From Thermoanaerobacter ethanolicus JW 200 (lineage in GTDB: Bacteria > Bacillota > Thermoanaerobacteria > Thermoanaerobacterales > Thermoanaerobacteraceae), in the NCBI RefSeq assembly GCF_003722315.1, contig NZ_CP033580.1:619001-683000 (forward strand): DNA of 64,000 bases. The letters run 5' to 3'. The notes under the pieces were generated by a model that was not told where the DNA came from, did no database searches, and worked only from the letters and a program-made list of their open reading frames with translations. Shown piece by piece: positions 39,233 to 48,700 of this stretch (positions are counted from its first letter, which is position 1; each line of letters opens with the position of its first letter). The position numbers and the translations under genes are program-made.

Positions 39233-40810
39233 ATGAGAATTGATGAGATGACTTTAGAAGAAAAGATAGGTCAGATGCTAATGGTTGGTTTCCCTTCTCC
39301 TACTTATGATGACCATATTAAAGAATTAGTTAGGGAATATAAAATTGGCAATATTATACTATTTTCTCGAAATGTCAAGGATGGAAAGCAACTTAAAAAT
39401 TTGTGCAATGATATTCAGAAAGATGTAATCAAAAACACACGCATTCCTGCTCTTATTTCAATTGACCAAGAAGGCGGAATGGTAACAAGAATTTATAAAG
39501 ATGCCACTTATTTACCAGGCAATATGGCTATAGCAGCAACAGACAATCCTGAAAATGCGTATAAAATAGGAGAATTAGCAGGGAAAGAGCTCAGGGCATT
39601 GGGTATAAACATTAATTTTGCACCAGTACTTGATGTTAATAATAATCCTTCTAATCCTGTAATAGGGGTTAGGTCTTATGGAGAAAATCTCGAAAAAGTA
39701 GCTGAGTTTGGAGTTAACTATATAAAAGGATTGCAAAAAGAAGGAGTTATAGCTACAGCAAAGCATTTTCCGGGTCATGGGGATACCTCTGTGGATTCTC
39801 ATCTGGATTTACCTTTAGTGGAGCATGAGAAAGAAAGGCTTTATAAAGTAGAGTTATATCCATTTAAAAAAGCAGTAGAAAATGGCGTAGATGCAATAAT
39901 GACAGCCCACATTCTTTTTACGGCTTTTGAAGATAATAAATTACCTGCTACTTTATCATATAATATTCTCACCAATATTTTAAGGAAGGAGTTTAGATTT
40001 AAGGGGATAATCATAACAGACTGCATGGAAATGAATGCAATTGCGAAATATTTTGGTACCGCTAAAGCAGCTTCAATAGCAGTGAAGGCTGGAGCTGATA
40101 TAGTTTTAGTTTCACACACAAAGAAATTGCAGATAGAAGCTTTTAATGAAATAAAAGAAGCAGTTTTGCGTGGAGAAATACCAATTGAAAGAATAAATGA
40201 GTCTGTTGAAAGAATAATTAAGTTAAAGGAAAAATACAAGCTCTTCGAAAACCCATATCCAGATGAAAATAAAATTAAGACTCTAGTAGGAAACGCAGAA
40301 CATAAGGAGATTGCAAAAAGTATAAGTTTAAACAGCATTACTGTTGTTAAAGATGAAAATAAGCTTTTACCAATAAAAACCCAGAAAGTATTAGCCATTT
40401 CTCCTGAAACAGTGCCAATTTCAGGTGTTGACGATGCATTGATGGAAAAGCTCTCTTTTGCAAAAGAATTTGTAAAAAGGTTTGGAGGAGTAGAAAAGAC
40501 TATTCTCGTAAATCCTGATGAAAATCTTATAACCCTCTTAATAGAAGAAGCAAAAGACAAAGAAATTGTTGTAATAGGCACTTACAATGCTAGTTTAAAT
40601 GAGGGGCAAGTAAGACTTGTAAGGTTATTATTAGAGGTTAATAAAAATATTATCGTTGTTGCCTTAAGAAACCCTTATGATTTACTAAAGTTTAAAGAAG
40701 TTCCTACATATCTTTGCACTTATGAATACACTCCACTTGCTATAGAAAGTGTTTTGGAGATTTTAAGTGGAAATTATGTGCCACAGGGTAGGCTACCTGT
40801 TTCCCTGTGA
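39233..40810 (+). CDS. nagZ: NagZ, GH3 beta-N-acetylglucosaminidase
   Basis: This 525-residue GH3 enzyme removes GlcNAc from GlcNAc-MurNAc fragments. The NagZ-specific motif KHFPGHGDTSVDSH (177-190) supplies the Asp188-His190 acid/base dyad, and the nucleophile is Asp263 in IITDCMEM. A C-terminal domain (about 355-525) makes it longer than Gram-negative NagZ (about 340) but shorter than Bacillus NagZ. ATG 39233 lies nine bases after AAAGGA; ATG 39212 overlaps the namZ stop and lacks a site. There is no signal peptide. Confidence 0.93.
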   Translation: MRIDEMTLEEKIGQMLMVGFPSPTYDDHIKELVREYKIGNIILFSRNVKDGKQLKNLCNDIQKDVIKNTRIPALISIDQEGGMVTRIYKDATYLPGNMAIAATDNPENAYKIGELAGKELRALGININFAPVLDVNNNPSNPVIGVRSYGENLEKVAEFGVNYIKGLQKEGVIATAKHFPGHGDTSVDSHLDLPLVEHEKERLYKVELYPFKKAVENGVDAIMTAHILFTAFEDNKLPATLSYNILTNILRKEFRFKGIIITDCMEMNAIAKYFGTAKAASIAVKAGADIVLVSHTKKLQIEAFNEIKEAVLRGEIPIERINESVERIIKLKEKYKLFENPYPDENKIKTLVGNAEHKEIAKSISLNSITVVKDENKLLPIKTQKVLAISPETVPISGVDDALMEKLSFAKEFVKRFGGVEKTILVNPDENLITLLIEEAKDKEIVVIGTYNASLNEGQVRLVRLLLEVNKNIIVVALRNPYDLLKFKEVPTYLCTYEYTPLAIESVLEILSGNYVPQGRLPVSL

Positions 40811-40825
40811 GAGGATGAAAGTCAT

Positions 40826-41746
40826 ATGAAATATGTCATTGGAATTGATGGTGGCGGCACAAAAAGTGTAATTTCTATAGCAGACCTGCAAGGTAACATT
40901 ATTGTTACTGAACAGGGAGGCCCTACAAACATCAGGTCTGAAGGAGAGTCTCAAGTATACAATACTTTGAGGTATTTAATTGAAAGTACAGTAAAAAAAG
41001 CTAATTTGAAGATAGAGAAATGCGAAGCTATTTGTATTGGCACAGCAGGAGCAGGAAGAGAAGAAGAACAAAGGATCATAAAACAATATATACAAGCTAT
41101 GGGAATAAAGAGAAATATTATAATAACCAATGATGCAGAAATAGTTATAGCTGAAGTAACAAAGGGGAAAGCAGGCATAGCTGTAATTGCAGGCACAGGC
41201 TCGATTGCATATGGAATAGGTAAAAATGGAGAAAAAGTGAGGATTGGTGGCTGGGGTCATATTGTCGGGGATGAAGGAAGTGCATACTACATCGGTATTG
41301 AAGCAATCAAAGCTGCTTTGAGGTGTTACGATGGGAGAGAATCTTACACGGAATTACTGCCGATGACAATGAAAGAAATTAATATAAAAAATCCGGAAGA
41401 GTTTGTAAAGTTTGTATATAGAAAAGATATCATAAAAAGTGAAATTGCTTCATTGGCTAAAGTAGTTGATGAAGCATATAAAAAGGGAGACAAAAAGGCT
41501 AAGGAAATTCTTTTAAAGGCAGCGGAAGAACTTTTCGTTCTCGCAAAAACAGCGATAAAAGGCATAAGAGCTGAAAAAGACAGTATAACAGTTGTTGCAA
41601 GTGGCAGTGTTTTTATAAATAACGTATTTGTCTATGAAGAATTTGTTAAATTACTTACCAAGAAATATCCAAAGGCAACTATCGAAAAGTTAAAAGGTGA
41701 TGCTTCAAGAGGGGCTGTAGCAATAGCTTTAAAGTCTATTAGATAA
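40826..41746 (+). CDS. murK: MurNAc/GlcNAc kinase (BadF/BcrA ATPase family, MurK-like)
   Basis: This 306-residue ASKHA kinase has the N-terminal phosphate loop GIDGGGTKS (5-13), second phosphate segment AVIAGTGSIAYG (about 118-129) and GGWGHIVGDEGSAYYIG (about 140-156). MurK of Clostridium acetobutylicum, as I recall, phosphorylates MurNAc and GlcNAc at C6. Such a kinase is required here because ABC import, unlike a PTS, delivers unphosphorylated sugars, and MurQ needs MurNAc-6-P. It lies 15 bases after nagZ. Confidence 0.82.
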   Translation: MKYVIGIDGGGTKSVISIADLQGNIIVTEQGGPTNIRSEGESQVYNTLRYLIESTVKKANLKIEKCEAICIGTAGAGREEEQRIIKQYIQAMGIKRNIIITNDAEIVIAEVTKGKAGIAVIAGTGSIAYGIGKNGEKVRIGGWGHIVGDEGSAYYIGIEAIKAALRCYDGRESYTELLPMTMKEINIKNPEEFVKFVYRKDIIKSEIASLAKVVDEAYKKGDKKAKEILLKAAEELFVLAKTAIKGIRAEKDSITVVASGSVFINNVFVYEEFVKLLTKKYPKATIEKLKGDASRGAVAIALKSIR

Positions 41747-41775
41747 ATTATACAATATAGGGAAGGGTAAAAGAG

Positions 41776-42966
41776 ATGGATAGACTCTTTAAGATTTATC
41801 ATAAAGAAGAAAGATTAGTAATAGGTTTGATGTCAGGTACTTCTGCTGATGGAATTGATGCTGCTCTTGTAAAAATTGATGGGAAGGGAATACAGACAAA
41901 AGTTGAACTTTTGGAATTTGAGAATTTCTCCTACAGAAAAGAGGTCAGAAATAAAATATTTGAACTTTTTGACCCTCAAACGAGTACCGTAGAAAAGATT
42001 TGCCATATGAATTTTCTGTTAGGGGAGTTGTTTGCAGAGGCAGCTTTAAAAATTATTGAAAAAGCCCACTTGACACCAGAAAAAATTGATTTAATAGGTT
42101 CTCATGGTCAGACGATATATCATATTCCTAAATCAATTGAGGACTTGGGTTATCAAATAAAATCTACTTTGCAAATTGGTGAGCCAGCAGTTATTGCAGA
42201 AAGAACAGGTATTGTGACAGTGGCTGACTTTAGAGTAAGAGATGTAGCTGCAGGAGGAGATGGAGCTCCTTTAGTACCTTATACTGAGTATATATTATAT
42301 CGTCATCCGTTAAAGACAATAACATTACAGAATATTGGCGGTATCGCAAATGTTACTATATTGCCAGCGGCATGTGACCTTGAAGACATAATTGCTTTTG
42401 ATACAGGTCCAGGCAATATGGTCATTGATGAAGTAGTAAAAAGGTTGACACAGGGACAGTTAAAGTATGACGAAGAAGGTGCCTTAGCTAGTAAAGGCAA
42501 TATTAATGAAAAATTGTTAGAAGAACTTTTGAAAGATGAGTATTTTGAAAAAAAGCCTCCTAAAACTACAGGTAGAGAATACTTTGGGAAAAATTATGTG
42601 GATAAGTTGATGGAAAGAGCTTTTCAGTTAAAAGTAGATAATTATGATTTAATTGCTACAGTAACTGCTTTAACGGCGAAGTCTATAGTAAAAAGTTATA
42701 AAGACTTTATAATGCCTAAATACCAAATTGATAAAGTAATCATTGGTGGAGGAGGAAGCTATAATAAAACCCTTGTCAGAATGATAAAAGAAGGTTTACC
42801 AAATATTGAAGTGGTTACTCAAGAAGAGATAGGATTTAATAGTGATGCTAAGGAAGCAATAGCCTTTGCTATCCTTGCGAACGAAGCTATAAATGGCAAT
42901 TTTAATAATGTACCGAGAGCAACTGGTGCTAGACATCCGGTAATAATGGGAAAGATTTGTTTATAG
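41776..42966 (+). CDS. anmK: Anhydro-N-acetylmuramic acid kinase
   Basis: This 396-residue kinase hydrolyses the 1,6-anhydro ring of anhMurNAc and phosphorylates it to MurNAc-6-P, the MurQ substrate. GLMSGTSADGIDAALV (residues 18-33) is the signature phosphate loop; IGSHGQTIYH, NIGGIANVT and FDTGPGNMVID are also present. Its presence beside MurK means both hydrolysed and lytic-transglycosylase-type ends of peptidoglycan can be used. It starts 29 bases after murK with GGGAAGGG upstream. Confidence 0.96.
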   Translation: MDRLFKIYHKEERLVIGLMSGTSADGIDAALVKIDGKGIQTKVELLEFENFSYRKEVRNKIFELFDPQTSTVEKICHMNFLLGELFAEAALKIIEKAHLTPEKIDLIGSHGQTIYHIPKSIEDLGYQIKSTLQIGEPAVIAERTGIVTVADFRVRDVAAGGDGAPLVPYTEYILYRHPLKTITLQNIGGIANVTILPAACDLEDIIAFDTGPGNMVIDEVVKRLTQGQLKYDEEGALASKGNINEKLLEELLKDEYFEKKPPKTTGREYFGKNYVDKLMERAFQLKVDNYDLIATVTALTAKSIVKSYKDFIMPKYQIDKVIIGGGGSYNKTLVRMIKEGLPNIEVVTQEEIGFNSDAKEAIAFAILANEAINGNFNNVPRATGARHPVIMGKICL

Positions 42967-42979
42967 GAGAAGGTAAATT

Positions 42980-43950
42980 ATGAGCATTGTTTATATCAAT
43001 TTAACAAAGGATAAAGCTTTAGAATTAACAAATTTATGGAATAAAGAAATAGGTGGTAGTTTTCCTCTTCGAGAAGAACTATTTTACCAAAATAGTTTTG
43101 AGAACGTAAACGTGCTTTTAGAAGGTTCATGGATTGCTGTAGATGAAAAAAATCAGAATGCGGCAGGATTTGTGATATCAAAAGTATGGAAAGAAGATAT
43201 GGAATGCATAAAGTCAAAAAAAGATATAGGGCATATTCAAGTTCTGCTGGTTGCTTCTGAGTACAGAAATAAAGGGATAGGTAGTGAATTACTTAAAAGA
43301 AGTGAAAATTCTCTTAGAGAAGCAAGAGTTAAGACGATATTGTTAGGGCAGGATCCTTGGCATTATTTCCCTGGTATCCCTTCTGAATTTGAACTAACGG
43401 AAAAATGGTTTAAAAAGCGTGGTTATGTTAAATATGGCGAAGAATACGACATGTATTGTAACTTAGCAGCTACAAAACCTTTAGAATTACCTAGTTTTCC
43501 AGATGTTAAATTTAGAATGCTAGACAAAGAAGAAAAGGAGGATTTCCTTGCATTTTTAAATAGATGTTTTCCAGGGCGATGGGAATACGAAGCAATCCAT
43601 TATTTCCAGCGGGGTGGCACAGGACGTGAGTTTGTAGTTGCGGAGAAAAAGGGTCAAATAATAGGTTTTTGCAGGATCAATGATAGTAGATCTCCTCTTA
43701 TTGCACAAAATGTGTATTGGGCTCCATTATTTGGAAATGAAGAATTGGGAGGTATTGGGCCTCTGGGTATGGCAATGAAAGAGGTCATGGTTATGGCTTA
43801 GCGATTGTGCAAGCCGGAATGTACTTCTTATATAAAAGAGGGATCAAAAACCTTGTGATAGATTGGACTGGTTTGGTAGATTTCTATGGAAAGTTAGGTT
43901 GTAAAGTTTGGAAAAAATATATCAAGTATAAAAAAGAATTAAATAATTAA
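42980..43950 (+). pseudogene. Tandem-GNAT acetyltransferase, broken by one frameshift
   Basis: The first frame runs from ATG 42980 to TAG 43801 and ends unnaturally after GGIGPLGMA. In the frame one base further on, translation continues as NERGHGYGLAIVQAG, YFLYKRGIKNLVIDW and so on to TAA at 43950, which is the missing acetyl-CoA-binding half of the second GNAT domain. A single lost base, probably an A in GCAAATGAAA at 43774-43776, explains it. Repaired, it would be 323 residues with two GNAT domains (first P-loop-like RNKGIGSELL). It is the same architecture as the intact protein at 44716. Sequencing error is possible. Confidence 0.88.
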
Positions 43951-43984
43951 AAACCTAGATATGGCAAAAGAGAGGAGATTGAAA

Positions 43985-44701
43985 ATGGCTAAAAAATTGC
44001 ACATTATGGCAGTAGGAGCACATTGTGGCGATATGGAGTTAGTTGCAGGAGGAGTAATTGCAAAATATACTAAAGCAGGGCATGAAGCTAGCATTGTACA
44101 TCTTACTCCTGGAGAAAAAGGCCATCCACGTTTAAGTCCAGAAGAATATGCAAAGCAGAAGATTGAGGAAGCAAAACGAGCAGCTGAAATTTTAGGAGCA
44201 GAGCCTATTTTCTTACCTTATAGAGATGCTGAACTACCTGTAAACGACGAAGTTAAATTTCGTTTAGCAGAAGTTATACGAGAAAAGAAGCCTGATGTAA
44301 TAATTACCCACTGGAAAAATAGTATGCATCCAGACCATGCCAATACCCATTTAATTGTGGATGGAGCCATATTGATTGCTGCCTTGCCAGCTTTTGAGCT
44401 AAAAAATCCTGCCCATTCAGTTAGAGGAGTTTTTTACGGAGAAAATTGGGAAGACCCCTATGGGTATGAGCCTGATGTTTATGTGGATATTACTTCCACA
44501 TATGATATATGGGTGGAGGCAATAAAGCAGTATCAGTTTGTTACAGGAGGTATATCTTCTTTCCGTTACTTAGATTATTATACACATTTAGCTGTTGTAA
44601 GAGGTTGTTTAATGGGAGTTAAATATGCCCAAGCATTCATGATGCCAGAGGGTGCTAACAAAAGGCGTGGAGGATCTTTACCGGGATTTACTTTAGAATA
44701 G
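43985..44701 (+). CDS. PIG-L/LmbE-family protein with altered catalytic motif
   Basis: This 238-residue cytoplasmic protein is related to GlcNAc-conjugate deacetylases (MshB, BshB). The metal motif usually reads A-H-x-D-D; here it is A12-H13-C14-G15-D16, so both metal ligands remain but the general-base Asp is Gly. The second motif HPDHANTH (about 118-125) is intact, and QYQFVTGG is present near the C-terminus. It may be a distinct deacylase branch or use another base. ATG 43985 lies seven bases after AGAGGAG. It sits between two tandem-GNAT genes in the muropeptide locus, so an amino-sugar substrate is likely but unproven. Confidence 0.82.
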   Translation: MAKKLHIMAVGAHCGDMELVAGGVIAKYTKAGHEASIVHLTPGEKGHPRLSPEEYAKQKIEEAKRAAEILGAEPIFLPYRDAELPVNDEVKFRLAEVIREKKPDVIITHWKNSMHPDHANTHLIVDGAILIAALPAFELKNPAHSVRGVFYGENWEDPYGYEPDVYVDITSTYDIWVEAIKQYQFVTGGISSFRYLDYYTHLAVVRGCLMGVKYAQAFMMPEGANKRRGGSLPGFTLE

Positions 44702-44715
44702 AAGGTGTTGAAAAA

Positions 44716-45669
44716 ATGAGCTATATTGTAAGAACTTATCAGGGTGGAGATGAAAAGGGTATAGTAGCTGCTTGGCAAGAGAGTCTACCTTATGACCCTA
44801 TCAATTTAGAACTATTTCGATCTAAAGTGTTATTAGATCCCAATTTTGATCCAGAGGGAGCAATTGTGGCAGTAAATGATAATAATCAAGTAATCGGTTT
44901 TACACTTGCTTTAGTTCGACGGTTACCAATGTATAAAGATGATTTAGAATTAGAAAATGGTTGGATTACAGTGTTTTTTGTACAGCCCAATTACAGAAAA
45001 CAAGGAATTGGAAGTAAGATGTTTGAAAAGGCAAAAGAGTTTGTATATAAGAAAGGCCGCAAATATATATTTTTCTCTTCATATGCTCCAAATTACTTTT
45101 TACCTGGAATTGATGAAAAGACTTATCCGGAAGGATACAATTTTTTACTTAAACAAGGGTTTGTCAAATTATATTCTCCTGTTGCGATGGATAGGTCATT
45201 ATTAGATTTTACAATTCCAGAAGAAGTAAAACAATTGAGAGAAAGGAGGGGAAAAGAGGGATTTAGGTTTTTGCTGGCAGAAGACAGGCATTTGTTTGAG
45301 TTAATTGAACTTGCCAACACAGTTTTTAACCCAGATTGGGGACGGGCAATACGTGAAGGAATTTTACGAGGGTTACCAATGGAACAAATACTTGTAGCTG
45401 AAAAAGATAATAAAATTGTTGGATTTTGCTTATATGGTGCATATGAAGGAATTCGCGAAAGGTTTGGCCCATTTGGTGTTGACCCTTCAATGCAGGGATT
45501 GGGTTTAGGGAAAATACTTTTAAATCAATGCTTATTTGAGATGCGATGTAAAGGGCTCCATAATGTATGGTTTTTATGGACTGGAGAAGAAAGTACAGCA
45601 GGGCATTTATATAAAAAGACGGGTTTTAAAGTGACGAGGAAGTTTCATGTGATGAGGTTTAGCTTTTAA
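44716..45669 (+). CDS. Tandem-GNAT N-acetyltransferase
   Basis: This 317-residue protein has two GNAT folds. In the first half ENGWITVFFVQPNYRKQGIGSKMFEKA (about 78-104) carries the acetyl-CoA loop Q/R-x-x-G-I-G. In the second half GPFGVDPSMQGLGLGKILLNQC (about 250-272) does the same. Duplicated GNATs of this length include mycothiol synthase MshD, though no claim of the same substrate is made. It is paralogous to the frameshifted gene at 42980 and flanks the PIG-L-like gene. It probably acylates an amino group of a sugar or peptide derived from peptidoglycan. Confidence 0.8.
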   Translation: MSYIVRTYQGGDEKGIVAAWQESLPYDPINLELFRSKVLLDPNFDPEGAIVAVNDNNQVIGFTLALVRRLPMYKDDLELENGWITVFFVQPNYRKQGIGSKMFEKAKEFVYKKGRKYIFFSSYAPNYFLPGIDEKTYPEGYNFLLKQGFVKLYSPVAMDRSLLDFTIPEEVKQLRERRGKEGFRFLLAEDRHLFELIELANTVFNPDWGRAIREGILRGLPMEQILVAEKDNKIVGFCLYGAYEGIRERFGPFGVDPSMQGLGLGKILLNQCLFEMRCKGLHNVWFLWTGEESTAGHLYKKTGFKVTRKFHVMRFSF

Positions 45670-45707
45670 AAGTAGAGGAAAAGCTTCTAAAGGGGGAAAG
45701 GGGAATC

Positions 45708-48700
45708 ATGTTAGGAAGGAGTTTTGCTATATTTCTGGTTTTTATGTTTGTCTTCACTATGAGTCCTGTGGTGTCTTTAAAGGTATTTTCACAAGATTCT
45801 TCTTTGTCATTGCCAATTGTGTTTTAATAGAAATAGTACCAAACCCTGTTAGGCTTTTACCAGGAGAAGAAAAACAATTTTCAATAAAAGCTTATAATGA
45901 AAAAGGAGAAGAAATTGCTGTTCCTTTAGAACAAGTCATTTGGCGTGCTGAGAGGGATATTGGTACAATTTCCAAAATGGTGCCTCAAGTAGTTGAAGGG
46001 TTAAAATATGGCTATGTAGAAGCAGAATATAATGGAATGGTAGCAAAGGCCTTGGTTATAGTTAGTAGCAAAATTGCAGAAGTCATTGAAGACTTTGAAA
46101 ATATAGAGTTGAATGGAAAAGTTATATTGAGTACAGGGACAATTACACAGGCTGGTAGTTTGCCAGCGACCGCAACAGTTCAGTTGGCAAAACGACCGGA
46201 ACCTGTACTTTATGGGGAACATTCTGCAAAATTTATGTACGATATGAGAGGAACTACCAGGACAACGGCAACTTATCTTAGTTTAAGAGATATTTCTACT
46301 GGTAGTTTAGATAGACCTATTCCTGGTATTCCTAAAAAAATTGGTGTTTGGGTTTATGGTAATCAAAATAATCATTGGTTACGTGCAAGGTTAAGAAATA
46401 GCGACGGAAAAATGTTCCCTGTGGATTTAACGACAACGGCTAATTTTAATTGGACAGGATGGAAATATGTTACAGCAAATATTCCTTCTGATCAAAAAGG
46501 ACCTTTTAAATTCATGGATTTGTATATTGTAGAGACAAAAGATACAAACAAAGATAGCGGTTTTGTCTACTACGATCGCTTAAGTGTGTTCTATACTGAT
46601 ACTGATGTTTTTGGTGTTGATATTATTGGGCTTACTCCTATGCAAGTAGGAGAGACTAAACAAGCAAAGGTAGCTATTACACTTAAAAACAGCACATCCC
46701 CAGAAATAGTTAATAGTGGTATTACATACCTCAGTAGTAATCCAAATGTTGCTTCGATTGACAATGAAGGTAATGTTATTGCTTTGCGCCCAGGTAAAAC
46801 CACAATTGTGGCATTATATGGTAATGCAGAACCTGCTTTCTTTGAACTTTTAATTACGGAGAGTGAACCGATAGTTGATATACTTGAAATTTATGGTCCT
46901 GAAAAAATTGAAGCAGGAATGACAGGAAATTTACAAGTGTTTGCCAAATTTAATGGTTACGATAATAAAATTGAAGTTACTAAAGAAGTAAATTTTATTA
47001 ACCAAAATCCAGAAATTGCTACTGTCAGCAAAGAAGGCATTATCCAAGCATTGTCAGAGGGGGAAACTACAATTATTGCTAAATATAAAAATAAAGAAGC
47101 TTTATATTCATTAAAAGTAACAAAGCCCACTCCTGTATTGTCAAAAATTGAATTAACAGGTTTGAAATCAATGACTGTGCAATCTGAGCTCCAAGCAAAA
47201 GTAATAGGTGTTTATACAGTATTGGGGGAAGAATATGAAAGAATTGAAATTAAAGAAGGTGTTACTTTTAAGAGTAGCAGAGCAGAAGTAGCAGAAATTA
47301 ACCAACAGGGGCTTGTTAAAGCTAAATCAGTAGGGGTTACAGTAATAACAGCTAATTATTTAAATAAAACAGCTAGTTATGTGCTTGTTGTCAATAAGGA
47401 ACCCATTACACCTAAAAGAGAATTTAGGGCTGCTTGGATTGCCACAGTAGATAATATAGATTGGCCTAAGAAGGGAGTCTATGATCCGGAACAACAGAAG
47501 CAGGATTTTATTGAAATATTAGATAAGCTGAAGGATATAGGAATGAATGCAATCATAGTTCAAATAAGACCAACAGCTGATTCATTCTATCCTTCTAAAT
47601 ATTTTCCGTGGTCTCATTGGTTGACAGGAATACAGGGTAAATATCCTGGCTATGATCCTTTGGCCTTTATGATTGAAGAAGCTCATAAAAGAAATTTGGA
47701 ATTTCATGCTTGGATTAATCCTTACCGTGTAAGTATGGGTGACGATTTAAATGCTCTGGTTGACAATCATCCTGCAAAACAGCATCCCGAGTGGGTTGTA
47801 TCATATGGTGGGAAGCTATGGTTTAATCCAGGTAACCCTGAAGTAAAAGAGTATATTATAAATAGTATTATTGAGGTAGTTAAAAATTATGATATTGATG
47901 CTATTCATTTTGATGATTACTTTTATCCATATCCTGTAACAGGTGTGGATTTTCCAGATGAAGAATTGTATCAAAAATATGGTGTAGGATTTGAAAGTAA
48001 AGAGGCTTGGCGTAGAAACAATGTGGATACCTTGATATCAGAATTATCACAAAAAATAAAAGCAACAAAACCTTATATTAAATTTGGCATTAGTCCTTTT
48101 GGAATTTGGCGCAACAAATCCACTGATCCAAATGGGTCAGAGACGAATGGATTTCAAAGTTATGATTCTCTATACGCTGATACAAGGAAATGGGTTCAAA
48201 ATGAATGGATTGATTATATAGTACCCCAAATTTATTGGTATTTTAACTATTCTCCAGCAGCTTATGAAAAACTAGTAGATTGGTGGAGGCAGCAAACTGC
48301 AGGCAAAAATGTACATCTATATATTGGTCATGCTGCTTATCGAGTAGGAGCTGACGATGTTAATTGGTTGGATCCCGACCAACTCCCTAATCAAGTGTTA
48401 TACAATAGAAATTTTGAAAATGTATATGGCAGCGTCTTTTTTGCAACAAATAATCTGCTTAAAAATCCTTTAGGGGTAACGGATCATTTAAAAGAATTAT
48501 TTAAATATCCTGCGTTGGTACCACAAATGGAGTGGTTGACTACTAATTTACCTTCGCAACCAATCAAAGTAAAAATAAATACTAAAGAGGCAGGGATTGA
48601 ATTAAAATGGGAAGATGTAACACCTGAGAATACTACTTATTATGTGATCTATCGCGTAGAAGGGGAGGAAGTACCCAATATCAATGATGCAAAAAATATT

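Noticed and set aside
39841-40581. 246-codon minus-strand open frame inside nagZ
   Set aside because: It is antisense to a well-supported GH3 gene, with a low-complexity Ser/Phe-rich product.
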